A stretch of DNA of 64,000 nucleotides. Source: Letharia columbiana (lineage: Eukaryota; Ascomycota; Lecanoromycetes; Lecanorales; Parmeliaceae). The notes beneath the pieces are model-generated. The model did no database searches, was not told the origin of the DNA, and was given only the letters and a program-made list of their open reading frames with translations. The stretch spans positions 832,501 to 896,500 of the forward strand of contig NW_023501056.1 in assembly GCF_014066305.1 (NCBI RefSeq). The letters run 5' to 3'. Shown in pieces: positions 48,810 through 59,919 of the stretch. A program made the position numbers and the translations under genes. Position 1 is the first letter of the stretch. Each line of letters opens with the position of its first letter.

Positions 48810-50512
48810 TTGAGAGTTGTAGAGCTGCTTGAGTTGTAGAGCTGCTTTTGGGCAGGTGGCTGTCGTGTCTGGGTTGGGGTATGGAGTTGTGATGGTGTGT
48901 AAGTTGACTCACCTAGAGCAGAAGAAATTTCAAACACTAGAAGCAGACAACTTGTGCCAGCGATGATCCCGGTCGATTATGTGAGCGAAAGGTTATTGGT
49001 GGCAATAAGTGTGATGGTTGCCGACGGCGATGAGGTTGTTGAGCTTGAGAAGGCATGTTTACAGAAACGAGAATGCTCTAATGTCTTAGCCGGAGCACAG
49101 AGATCTCCTATTTGGCAAGAGCGGCTGTAACTCCTTCCTTATGAGAATCATGTGCATCTTCTACCTTTGACATTTGTGAACAAGAGAATGGTAAACGATA
49201 TTTGTGGGCGGATGGCAGTGTATCCAGAGTCCACGTTTTTGCCACTATTCATGTATATAAATTGTTGCAAGACACCAAATGCTGGAGTCCATCAACTTCT
49301 CAAGCTTTAATGACTATTGGAGCACAAGAGGGGCGACTGCCAATTCGGCGATGTAGCAAGGCTTGCAAGCATTTGACGTGTCGAGTATAACTGATACAGC
49401 CTTCAGATCATTTTGTTAATGAGGCTTCTCCCCGCACCTGAAAAGGGGTCTAAATTTGTTCTGGAATTTGGTACAGGAAGCACGAAGTCCTCGTCTCGTA
49501 TAAGGCTCTTATTTGCCTCATCAGAGTCTGGTTCATGGTATGGTCTAGCACGGGTCAGAAGGGTCATGGTATAGTGAGGACAAGTTTCTGGAAGCGACTG
49601 GAGGTTAATCAGATCACTAGGGTTCAGGGTCAATGGCAGGATATTCAATTTGATGCATTGCCTCCAGAGTAGCAAGCCATATTTGAGCCGATGGTGCCAT
49701 GAGATTTGCACGCCTTAGAAGTACAGCATCACAGTGGACTCTATCTATCAGAGGCTGTGGTATCTTCGATGAAGAAGTAAGAGCCAAGGTTACTTTACGC
49801 TGACGGTGCTTCATTCTTCGTCAATTTCCGTTGAAGGGATGAAAGACGTAGCTTGTCGCTTGATTCGTCACGGCACTTTTGCGGATGACTAGAAAATCGA
49901 CGCCTATCTCATGGTCGAAAGCCTCATACGATGACTCCAGATCCTCCTTCTAAATGCTGAATCTATGAATGGAGCACATTCTTGAATCGCTGGTAGCTAC
50001 CTACAAGTAAGTTCTGGCATGGACTTTTGGAGGATTGAAAAGCCCAATTCAGGTGATTTATACTTTTCGTCATGCTGGCTCTGGACTAGCGGAAGATCAC
50101 CCGGCAAGTCAGGAGCTAAGGTACCTTGGCGCAGGGCAAGACCTGATCAAAGATTCGAGGCACTGTGAACACTCGCGACAAGTTGAATACAACGCGGTCC
50201 GGACATAAGTTCGAACCAAGACCAGCATCCTTTTTCTACTTCCTTCACCTCGTTCAGTTCAGATATTAGGAGGCTCTGCGGCACATTCGAGTAAGCTCAG
50301 AGACAGCTTTCCTAGCAATTCTTGCGTCGAGCCTGCTCCCCGAGCACCCACAAGCTGTGTCTGGTCTGCGTAGAGCAACAGTGTGACCCTTGTCTCTTAG
50401 TTCCATCACAAGCTACTGACTCTTCGCCACTGCGCTGCCTCTTAGGAGATATCTAAAAAGCATCTCCACCCCCATCTTCTTCGCCAAACCTCCAACTACT
50501 AGAAACGACAGT
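48810..50512. promoter_or_regulatory. Divergent 1.7-kb spacer before TBF1
   Basis: Head-to-head interval. A 65-codon minus-strand ATG frame (49814-49617, start MKHRQRKVTLALTSSSKIPQ) is the only notable small frame, and I cannot support it as a gene. The remainder should contain the two promoters and leaders. Confidence 0.4.
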
Positions 50513-53189
50513 ATGGAGACTATTGGGAGCAGACTCCGCAAGAGACGCCGTACGAGCCCGATGTACAATGAGGATAGCGAGGACTCTTCTCCACCGCCCA
50601 AACGAGCACACCCTAATAGGGGTGCATCTACCCGTGGCAAACGTGGGCAAGCTGCTATCTCACAACAGAGCATGCCTGCATCTTCCCATGAAGAACCACA
50701 ACCCCCTGTACACGCGGCATCGCCAGTACCTGAGACTTCTCCTCCAGTTGCCTCGCCAGCCTCCGCGCCTAGCATTCAGCAGCCTCCCCAGGAAGCGCCT
50801 ACTTCCAATCGGCACCTTCCATCTGGGCAACCCTCTCCCCTAGGTGCACATCCACCAGACATCAACACCGTTATTGCAGACATCATCAACCATGGTGAGA
50901 CAGTTGAAAGCCACTGTGCCTCCCAAGGGTATGCTGCAATGGGTATGGTGGACACAGAAAGCTATTCACAACTAGGAGCTAGTCTACATCTCAAGCTTCA
51001 AAGCCTTCCCATCTTGGACAATTTGGTAAGCTGCTATGGGTTACCGAGACGATGTGATCGCTAAGGAGTACAGGCCACACAAATCATAAATACCTTAGCC
51101 AAATCCTCATACCAAGAAATCCTCACCATAGCCACGAAACCTGACTCCGATCCCGGTCAAGCCTACGCGACTCTAAAGTCTCTTTTCGATCATACTAAGA
51201 AGGTCTACTCGATCACTGAGCCTTTCCTAAACCCTTATGAGCTTGGACTTGTGGAGAACGCCCATCTTGATACAATCAGGAAAGCAAACATGGCTACATT
51301 CGTTTCGAGTGTCTTTGGGAGCCAAGACGTAGGATTCTATCATCTTAACGAAAACTTTCTTGACACCTTCGTCGCAGATGGCGGCCGTCTTTTGAAGAAT
51401 CAAGCTCAGTTGCTCCTGGATCTGAAGACACAGGCCTACATATCTGCTGCAACCACTGGCGAACGTAGCAGAGAGGCAATTCTTGATGACCTATTTCCGC
51501 ATGACCTAGGGGATCGCTTGCTGAGGCGAAGAACTGGCGCTAAACAGTTGGCTCCGAGCGAAGCGGAATTTGTGCAGCGTGCTCAGAATCGAAGGAAGGC
51601 GTTGCTTGAAGAACCAAACACCGAAGCAGGGATGGCGGCTCTGCCAGGGAAATACATTTGGGAAGATTTCTTGAGGGACATTAGTACATATGTGAGCAAG
51701 AACTTCGAGGCCATTGCTGGTATAGCTGTGAGTGCATTCTGACCGTCTGCGAAGTGCTCGCTGACATTCTGGCAAGGCTCGTAAGGCGCCTCGCCCCGGC
51801 CGCGGATCGAACGTCTTTACCGCCGAAAAGAGTAAACAACAGCCTCAGTCGCAGCAGCGTCTTACACTACAACAGCAGCAGGTACCACAACAAGAACGCC
51901 ATACTCGGCAGATGCCGCAAATGCAACGTGAAATTTCACTAGGAGGATTGCCCGCCCCAGCGGAGACAGAAAACCTTCATATTGATCCTCGCATTTCCGG
52001 AAATGATGACATCGCTGAGAGGGCGGCACGTGCAGCTCCTGTCGCGATGCAGGACTTTGGAAACAATGAAGGTTCTTTAACTCCTCAACAGCCTCTGCAA
52101 GAAGCTCAGTCATCAGATGAAACCAGAACCCCGGGTTCAGTGCAACCCGTTGTGAAAGGAGACTTGCCCCAAATCCAGTATCACTTTGAGCATCCGCTTC
52201 ATCCAAATGTACCTGCTCCACCACCGCCTCATTGGACATTGACGCCGTATGACCATCCTCAGCAAGCACAAGGACGTACACCCGTCCAACAACAATGGCA
52301 AGGGCAAGGGCAAATGAACATGGGACAACTTCATCCATCATATAGCGACCCGAATCTCATTCCCTACCCAACACAATCAGCACCTACTTCGGTGCTATAT
52401 GAACGGGCAAGGCAAGCTGCCACAGCCAAATCGTCTCCGAACAATCGTCGTACCGGCCATCCAAGTCAACGTCGCCCATGGACTATAGAAGAAGAGAATT
52501 CGCTCATGGCAGGCCTGGATCGTGTCAAAGGACCTCACTGGAGTCAGATTCTCGCAATGTTTGGTCCAGGTGGTACTATCAACGAAGTACTCAAGGATCG
52601 AAACCAAGTCCAGCTCAAGGACAAAGCGCGCAATCTCAAGCTCTTCTTTTTGAAGAGCGGCATCGAGGTTCCGTATTATCTGCAATTTGTCACTGGCGAG
52701 TTGAAGACAAGAGCGCCAGCTCAAGCGGCCAAGAATGAGGCTAAGGTTAAAAGTGCAACGAGTGAGGATCGTGCTCATGTCGAAGGTGTCTTAGCTCTTG
52801 CCGGAGGGCAGCTGCCGGAGTCAGATCAAGCTGCAACAGATAGGGAAGATCAGGAAAGTGCTGTGCAGAATGGTGACATCGTTATGGGAGATGCAGACGG
52901 TGGCCATGATAGTGCCATGGGCAACAGGACAGAGGCTGATTTCGGTACCGCAAACGGACAGGATGTTGCTGGAGAAAGCGCCGACGCGCTAAGGGACGAT
53001 GTTGGAGAGATCGCACTACTAAAGCAGGAAAAACCAGAGCAGCATCGGACACAGCAAGCACAAATGTTACCTACGAATGTTTACATGAACGGGATCGACG
53101 GCAGACCAAATACCCTCAACTTGCATACTCAAGCAATGCATAAGCCTAATCTGGACTCATCAAACACCGATCCAGCTCTCCTCGTTTGA
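50513..53189 (+). CDS. TBF1: Telomere-repeat/TTAGGG-binding factor Tbf1-like (TRFH plus telobox Myb)
   Basis: DNA-binding protein of the TRF/Tbf1 class acting at telomeric repeats, subtelomeres or TTAGGG-containing promoters. Exons 50513-51025, 51074-51727 and 51777-53189 give 859 residues. A basic and Pro-rich start ([16 protein letters not shown]) is followed by a helical TRFH-like dimerisation region at about residues 125-390 ([40 protein letters not shown]). Then come a Gln-rich linker and a Myb domain near 620-680 ([32 protein letters not shown]), with the telobox signature [10 protein letters not shown] followed by KLFFLKSG. The tail is acidic. The Myb domain near the C-terminus with VQLKDKARN makes the assignment strong. 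Confidence 0.9.
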
Positions 53190-53793
53190 TTGAGATGTGC
53201 CTATTACCGATGAGGGCCTTGACACAACTTCGTTGCCGCTAGCTCGAGGAAATCCCAGTCAAGGTTCAGTATAAGAAGGCGCCCATGGTTCTCAATCTTT
53301 CTTCGACGATGCTGTTCATTCAATGACGTCCTGTTGCACCCGTTACATACCTTTTTTCATTACAGGATTTCCAGATATCGAAGGTGCATGCAGAAGGTGT
53401 GACTGGTGACACTGAGTTTGTTCCAGTATCTCACACAACTTGAGAGCATTTGGGATTGCTCTTTGATGAGGACTTCTTTAGTTTGGAGCAATACATAGTT
53501 GACTGCATACGTTCATGCTAATAGATACCACGGGAGGGCGGGGAAAGGCACCAGGTTTTGACACTCGAGCCAACGAACATGTACATATGTAGATCAAGCT
53601 TGACACCAGATCAATACGGACTCTACGGGTCATGACAACCTTCTAAAACTCATAGTGCCTCCATATCGTTTGGCCAAATAATGTTGGCTTATCCATACCC
53701 TTCTCGCGAGACTTCATCCGGGTCAAAACGCCTCGCAATGCCTGCGCCTTCATCCATGCAATCCCCATCATTCTACTACCACCCAACCCCGCA
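53190..53793. other. Convergent 3' region TBF1/TAF10
   Basis: About 600 bp between two stop codons. No gene is seen. Confidence 0.5.
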
Positions 53794-54570
53794 TCACCGA
53801 TAAAACTCCCCCCTCTTAACATTAACCCCGTACTCCCCAACCGCACACCCCAAATCCTCCATCGTCAACACCGCCCGTCCCGCCTGCCCGCCTCCCCCTC
53901 CACCCCCTCCATACCCCGCCCTCTGCACCCCCAGCACATGCTGCCCACTCTTCCCCTTGTCGTCCTTCCCCCCGCCGCCGGCCTTCCCGGCCCCGGCTTG
54001 CTGCCCCGCCCCGCCTTCCGCTCCCGGTATGGCGGCGGCCGCGGTGGTGGATTGCCCCGCGCCCGTGGCGGAGGATCGCATCCGCGAGTACTGATACGCG
54101 TCGGCTGCTATGTCGGCGATGAACTTCTGCGTCGCGAGCGCGAGGAGCCGCGCGAGGGGGAGCGGGGTCGTGGTGGGGGATAGCCCGGCCAGGAGGAGGT
54201 GGTGCTGCGTTACTGCGTCGGGGATCTGGATGCGCGTCAGTGAGATTTTTTCTTCGTTTGTGGGGGGAGGCGAGGCGGAGGATCGGGAAAGAGTGGTAAG
54301 CAAGCCGGGGAGAAAAAAACGTACGATGGGTGCGTAGTCGTCCATCTTGCCCAGGAAATCCCGCAGTGAGATGTCCTTCCGGGTCGCTTCTCGGGGCTCG
54401 GGGAGCGCTTCGTCCAGGGCTGGGTTCTCCGGGTCGGGAGGCGCGGGGTCTATGGCCATGTCGATATCGGGGTCGAGCTCGGCGTCGTCGGTGATGGAGG
54501 GTTGTTGGGTGGTGGAGGGATCGGGGGCGGAGGTGGGGTTGGGGTTGGGATTGGGATTGGGGGAGGCCAT
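53794..54570 (-). CDS. TAF10: Transcription initiation factor TFIID/SAGA subunit 10 (TAF10)
   Basis: Histone-fold subunit shared by TFIID and SAGA in the nucleus. Exons 54570-54325 and 54225-53794 give 225 residues. The 99-nt intron (54324-54226) is in phase and lacks stops, so the DNA stays open through it, but it has clean GTACGT and CATCCAG ends and splits the family sequence [21 protein letters not shown]. The N-terminus is Asn-Pro repeats and acidic. The histone fold includes [33 protein letters not shown] and a C-terminal [17 protein letters not shown] Gly-rich insert separates its last two helices, as in many fungal TAF10 proteins. Head to head with the secreted-protein gene at 55406. 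Confidence 0.93.
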   Translation of the reverse strand: MASPNPNPNPNPTSAPDPSTTQQPSITDDAELDPDIDMAIDPAPPDPENPALDEALPEPREATRKDISLRDFLGKMDDYAPIVRFFLPGLLTTLSRSSASPPPTNEEKISLTRIQIPDAVTQHHLLLAGLSPTTTPLPLARLLALATQKFIADIAADAYQYSRMRSSATGAGQSTTAAAAIPGAEGGAGQQAGAGKAGGGGKDDKGKSGQHVLGVQRAGYGGGGGGGGQAGRAVLTMEDLGCAVGEYGVNVKRGEFYR

Positions 54571-55405
54571 GGTGGCAAAGGATAGAAGCGCTGTGAGGGT
54601 GATGCAGTATACTCGCTGTCAAGACGTGGTGGTGTAGGAGTGTAGGGGTGTTGAAGGTTGAGTTGCTGATGTACTTTGCAGCACCAGCAATTGGTTATCG
54701 CTGTCAGCCTTATGGAAGGGCTGCCAAGACTTTTCGCTCAATCGAACGAATCTCAAATCGTCCTCCGCCACTTCTCAATTGTGAAAGAGACGACCAATCT
54801 CAAACAAATCTTGGGACAAATAGATGCTGAGCAGTCGCAAAGTTGCGACAGTGTTTGTGTTGGACATACCAGGCACAACATGGCGTTTCTTTCTTACCTC
54901 GAAAGTGTTTCATGCAAGCACCAGCTTCCTAAAACATCTGTCGCAAACTCCAGACATTCGTCTAATACGATTACCTAGACAAGGCGTCCTTGCCTAGGCG
55001 AGTGAAAAAGCAGAAGGGATGTTTTTCACCATAAGATGAATCTGTGAGTCACCTGGCATGTTTGCGATAGTGGACTTGAGACGTAATAGAAAAATGAAAC
55101 GAGCCTTCGTTACTTGTACCGCTCAAGAGGGTAACATCCTCTATCAGTAGGTTGGGCAGTTGTCCTCTTTCACCTACGTTTCATGGAAGCACGTGACGGT
55201 TTGTGGACCTTATGAATACCCATCATCCCCAGGTCCTTTTGATTATTCTCAAGAAACAAGACATAAACCCTCTACCTCGTTACAAGAGAAAGCAACCAGA
55301 CATAGCCCATCTAAATCATTCAAAGAGAAAGCAACAAGGCATACTCCCTCTACATCGGCACACAAGACCTCCGCATTAGAACTATCGTTACGACGCCTCA
55401 CAATT
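54571..55405. promoter_or_regulatory. Upstream region of first tandem secreted gene
   Basis: Shared by TAF10 (minus) and the secreted-protein gene (plus). The part from about 54650 on is a diverged copy of the sequence upstream of the second secreted gene: TTGAAGGT followed by (C)TGTCAGCCT, then GCTGCCAAGACT, recur at 56210-56300. Confidence 0.55.
55259..55372 (+). repeat. 39-bp tandem repeat, 2.9 copies, in frame with the downstream secreted protein
   Basis: Units start at 55259, 55298 and 55337. Translated in the frame of the downstream gene each reads R-H-x-P-S-x-S-x-x-E-K-A-T. The frame is open into the gene but has no ATG before 55406, so in the simplest model this is 5' leader. Confidence 0.8.
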
Positions 55406-55894
55406 ATGGCACTGATTCTCGCAACCGCTTTCATCGCCATCACAGCGCTCGCTCTCCCCAATCCCACCAACTCCATCCTACCACGCGACTTCCCTGAGCC
55501 TCTAGGACGCAACCAGGGGTCTCCTTTCACCGCCCTCACGTTCACAATATACGAAGAGCCGGACTGCAAAGGTAAACCCGCAGGTACCTACGCAGGCTCT
55601 TACGGCTTCTACGAAGCCCACCAAATGCAATCCTATAGGCTCACCCGCACACTAACTATTCACGAAGTGTTAGACTTCTACTCTGGCTCGGCGACAGATC
55701 TGACAGTCAATAATACACACGATCCCACCAAGAACGGACATTATACAGAGGCTTGCTGGCTGTATGACGCAACGGCGGGGATAAATGCTACTGAAAAGGA
55801 TCAGGCTACTGAGGGGGGCGGGCACAATGGGAAGACTGCAGGGTGCCATACTCTTAACAAGAATGAGTGGTGTGCGATACTATGGTTACCGTAA
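55406..55894 (+). CDS. Small secreted four-cysteine protein, tandem copy 1
   Basis: Single exon, 162 residues from the ATG at 55406, chosen because it opens a signal peptide (MALILATAFIAITALALP). The mature part starts with LPRDFPEPLG. It has four cysteines (PDCKG, EACWLYD, AGCHTLNKNEWCAI), probably two disulfides, and N-glycosylation sites NNT and NAT. Aligned by eye with the second copy at 57301, the cysteines, LPRDFP-PLG, LDFY and ATAGINAT are conserved. Its codons are less C/G-rich at third positions than copy 2. Small size, secretion and paired cysteines suggest an effector- or adhesin-like extracellular role, inferred only. Confidence 0.8.
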   Translation: MALILATAFIAITALALPNPTNSILPRDFPEPLGRNQGSPFTALTFTIYEEPDCKGKPAGTYAGSYGFYEAHQMQSYRLTRTLTIHEVLDFYSGSATDLTVNNTHDPTKNGHYTEACWLYDATAGINATEKDQATEGGGHNGKTAGCHTLNKNEWCAILWLP

Positions 55895-57300
55895 ACCATT
55901 GCATGACAGGGCGCCGGCGCTCTTAAGTGCCACAGGTCAGATTGCAAGATGTATCTGACGCTAGGATGCGATATTGGCTTGGAATCTTGGGTTAGACTTA
56001 GTCTCGAGGGATTGGATAAGCAGGGTGCTGGGAAGGAATCGATGCCGCGAGAAGACACCCCCATGCGTTGAATTTGATTTATGATAATGCGATTCGAATT
56101 GTCAGTGGCGTTTGGTGTATTTTTAGTCATTTTGCCGGGTGTGAGGGAGAAAGATAGAAGGCCAAATATTCGCCATCATGACGGTTCTGGGCGAGAGAGT
56201 CGAGGGCTGTTGAAGGTGGAAGCATTGATATGTATTGCAAAGGCTTTTGGTCAATCAACGCCTGGTGACACTGTCAGCCTGGTCCGTTTGGGAGAGCTGC
56301 CAAGACTCTTCCATCCTTCCGCTTCAATCATTTCTCCATCACTTCTCCATAAACAGAGAGAAAAGTCTATATGCGGTGCATTTGCATACACAACAATGCT
56401 TGGCCTTACGTCCGCGCTGCTACGAGAACGATTTGTGGCCAACGATGCCTACTTCGTGTGACAAACTAGAAACAAGCCAAATGCTGTCAAAAGGAGAGAC
56501 ATCTGGAGTTGGGGGACGACTGAGATGTCATCTTACCTTTTTAAAGCACGCATCTCAGTTATAGAGGGAGAAATGAGGGGAGAGTCATGCTAAGGACAGT
56601 GTTTGCCACATCCATACCGGCCTTGGGCATTGGAACAATATTTACATGCGCAGCCAGCGACGCATGGTGCACGTTTCAGCGTTGACAGCATCGCTTCATT
56701 GGACAAGAAAGAAGCCCCTCCTATTCCTGCAAATAATCTCGTTTCAAATTCGTCTTTAACGAGTGTTTGTCTGACACCTCGTGACGTCTCTTTCTGATCC
56801 TTTGAGATGTTTCATGCAAGGATCAGGAAAGGAGCACCGCCAACTCCAAGCCCCCATCTCAACTTCTCGGACAAGGCTTGCCTCTCGAGGAAAGTAGGAA
56901 AGAAAAAGGGAAGATCGCCCAAAAGAAGATGAAACGTTGACTTGGCCGGCGTTTTGGAATGGCGCTGAAACTGGCAACAAAAAAACCATGAAACGATAAT
57001 TCATTCACTTGTCCGGCGGTCAGCAGAATTTTTCGCCAACTCTGGCAGGTTACAGTGTTTGAAACAAAGACCTCCATCAGCATAAAGGAGGCAGACGCTT
57101 GTTCTATTTACAGAAAACCTTTGTGGAATAATTCTCCTCTCCCACGTGCGTTCTCTTTGGGAGTATCACAGGTCGTGGCCACGTAAGTATTCATCATCTC
57201 CAACCCTGCGAACAATTTTCAAGCAAACATATCTGATCCCTCCATCTGAGTACCTAACCCCTTCTGTTCCCCTCTAAACGATCATACAACGCTCGCAAGT
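55895..57300. promoter_or_regulatory. Spacer between tandem secreted genes
   Basis: Contains the 3' flank of copy 1 and, from about 56205, a diverged duplicate of the copy 1 upstream region. The block just before the second ATG (GTATTCATCATCTCC...ATCTGATCCC, 57186-57240) matches the corresponding part before copy 1 (55213-55270). No independent gene is supported. Confidence 0.55.
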
Positions 57301-57777
57301 ATGACACTGCTCCTCACGGCTGCCCTCATCGCCGCCACCGCGCTCGCTCTCCCCACCACCAATGACCTTCTACCGCGCGACTTCCCCCAACCCCTGGGCC
57401 TCGACCCCGGCCTCCTCTTCTCCCAGCTCACATTCATCACCTACGCCGAGCCGTCCTGCCAGGGCGACGGGCACGTCTTCACGGGCGCCTACGGCTACTA
57501 CGACGCCTTCCAGATGCGATCCTACAGCCTCAGCCGCTCGCTCCTGGCCGACGAGGTCTTGGACTTTTACACCGGCTACGGGACCGGGTTGAAGGACCGG
57601 TATTCGGTCGATCACGCCATGGATGCCCATTACACGGAGGCGTGTCTGCGGTACGATGCAACGGCGGGCATCAATGCGACGACGCACGATAGTGAGGGCC
57701 ATGGGAGGTGGAATGGGTGCCATACGCTCAATAATAACGAGTGGTGTGCGGTTGTGTGGCTGAAACCTGGTAATTAG
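57301..57777 (+). CDS. Small secreted four-cysteine protein, tandem copy 2
   Basis: Single exon, 158 residues. Signal peptide MTLLLTAALIAATALALP, then LPRDFPQPLG, four cysteines at positions equivalent to copy 1 (PSCQG, EACLRYD, NGCHTLNNNEWCAV), LDFYTGYG and ATAGINAT. The same order, spacing and ending (WCAVVWL against WCAILWL) show that the two genes are tandem paralogues. The coding sequence is strongly GC-biased at third positions, unlike copy 1. The family resembles small secreted proteins common in plant-associated ascomycetes, but I cannot name it. Confidence 0.82.
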   Translation: MTLLLTAALIAATALALPTTNDLLPRDFPQPLGLDPGLLFSQLTFITYAEPSCQGDGHVFTGAYGYYDAFQMRSYSLSRSLLADEVLDFYTGYGTGLKDRYSVDHAMDAHYTEACLRYDATAGINATTHDSEGHGRWNGCHTLNNNEWCAVVWLKPGN

Positions 57778-59919
57778 GAGATGGAGTGCTGGCGCTCTCT
57801 TGCATGTCACGGCATCGATTGTGCAAGGCATAAATGGCGTGGGGATGGGAGTTTTGGGTGGGATGTCCGGTGTGTTTTTCTGAATCGGGTGTGTGACCGA
57901 CGAATGCCGCTGTATCAGCTCTAGGTGTGTTTGTGTCTGGGTATCATCGTGCTTTTCAAATCATGCGCTGGCGTTTGACGCGTTATCAGTCACTGTCCGG
58001 TAGCGACTTTAACAATTGGACACATGTTTTCTTTCACCTCTCACGCCGTTTCCACTCCACCGTCACGGGAGCAATGCTCCCTCCAAAGTTGAAGCGCTGG
58101 AATATTGGAGCGTTGAGACCCTCTTTGGGAAAGCTTGAAGCGGCAATTCTTCTCTTCGTTCTGGGCTTCATTGCCTACTCCCAGATCCGTGAACATCGCA
58201 GGGTCTTCCCCCACTGGTGTCTCCATAATCTCACGGTAGCGAAACCCGCGCTCGATTTTGGCTTGAGTGCTGCGGTCGACGATGCGATGAAATGATTCTG
58301 ATAATCCGACAATGTTTGCGCCTGCGTGCCAATCTACTTCTCAGTCCAAGATCTTCGTACACTGACATCGCAAGGTCATCGGCTGTGCCCCAGGCTCTCC
58401 TGTCATCTCGAGGCTTGTGCCTGCAATCAAGATCGCTATACGGAGCCGGTGTCGCGCGACTGTACGGCGTAACGGAGAGGCATCACAGCCCACCTGCGAT
58501 GCTATCGTCCATAATCGAAGGCTGATGAAATTTCTCCCGTCACTGTCGATGCGTTCGGCCCAACTCGTGTCCGTCGGGCCGGTATCCGCAGCGATGATAA
58601 CATGTAAGAACGTCGCCACCGGTCTCACTTGTACATCCTCGCGGTTAATCCACTAGGCTATAATAAAGTGCCGAACCTCCTTCTACTCCCTCAGGGGCAT
58701 GCTGTGAAGCTCCTTTCTCGAATTGAAGGCGTCCGGCAACAAGTTCGGTATCTGGAATGCGTTGACTCATCCCCGGCGCATCGGGTGGTTCTTTGTCACT
58801 CATTTTCTACAACAGCATGGGCTTGTAGATCGGTCTCTTTCGTCGCTTGCGCCAGAGAGACGGTAAAAGGATTTCTCCGAGTTGTGCTAAGCTGTGAGCC
58901 GAGAGCTGGTCGTCGTATCTTGTGACTAGGCAGCAGAGAAACTTTCCGTCATCGAAAACAAGCCAGTCGCCGCTCCTACAACCATCAGTCGCAGAACCGA
59001 CGTCGGCGAGCTAGTCTTCCAACAAGAGGAAGAGAACCTAGTCTGATTTCTGGGAGGATCCGTCCGACCACCCTTCTCCGCCCTTCTGGCCCCAACCGTG
59101 GGAGAGATGTTTTTTGCACACACCTGGAGACCGAATCTGTTCGAATACCGCCCTGCAATTCTCCCGAAGATGGATGCCTTGGACAGAGACCCTCAACATA
59201 CGACATGGCTTTGGGACTCGGTCTGCCTGCCTTCATAGGCGCAAGAGAAGGAGCAGGCGAAGATAGTCCCGAGACGAGGGCGGTCCGCAGGAGGAGATTC
59301 CGATACCGTTCCGTCGAGTACAAAGGCACCTCGGGGGCCGAAATTTCAGTATTTATTTCTTGCCGTGGAGCGTGAATGAGAGAAATGCGCCTCGCCTCCG
59401 CCGGTCTCGGCCGCGGGAGTCGGAGAAACGATTGAAAGCCATGATGCCGGAAGGGGCGGGCAAGGAGAACATCGCGACACGACTACTAGCTTCGGTACTT
59501 TCGGTACTTCTGGCTGACTGGGGGCCAAAGGCAAGAAAAAGGGAGCAACGATCAGAAGGACTTGTCTTTGCGAGGTTACTGTTTTTGGAAGGATTTGGCT
59601 GGTTTCATCAGGGCCATGCGTGGGGGAGTCACTGCTGCTTTTCGATAGGTTTGCACTGGGATGTATGAGATGATTGTGGAGGGGTTCGCTCTTTGTCTTC
59701 TTTTCGTACATGAGATACCTTTTTAGATGCTAGCTCGTTCAGCGAGTCGAATCAGGACGCTCGTTTCGAGTGTCAGTGGTCTTCGCTCGGTTGTGAACTC
59801 ACCAAGTCACCGTGTCACATGTTACGTCAGCGAAAGAAACTGAATACCTGTTATGAGTGAACCATCTCATCATAAGCTACTACAAACCAGCCTTGCATCC
59901 ATCCGTGGTGCGTACCTCG
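57778..59919. other. Gene-poor 2.1 kb
   Basis: Frames exist at 57927-58295 (122 codons, plus) and 59346-59711 (121 codons, minus) but show no domain, signal or plausible splicing partners. I see nothing else. Confidence 0.4.

Noticed and set aside
53822..54622. 266-codon minus-strand frame overlapping TAF10
   Set aside because: It is the +1 shadow of the GC-rich TAF10 coding sequence, rich in Arg/His/Pro with no domain.
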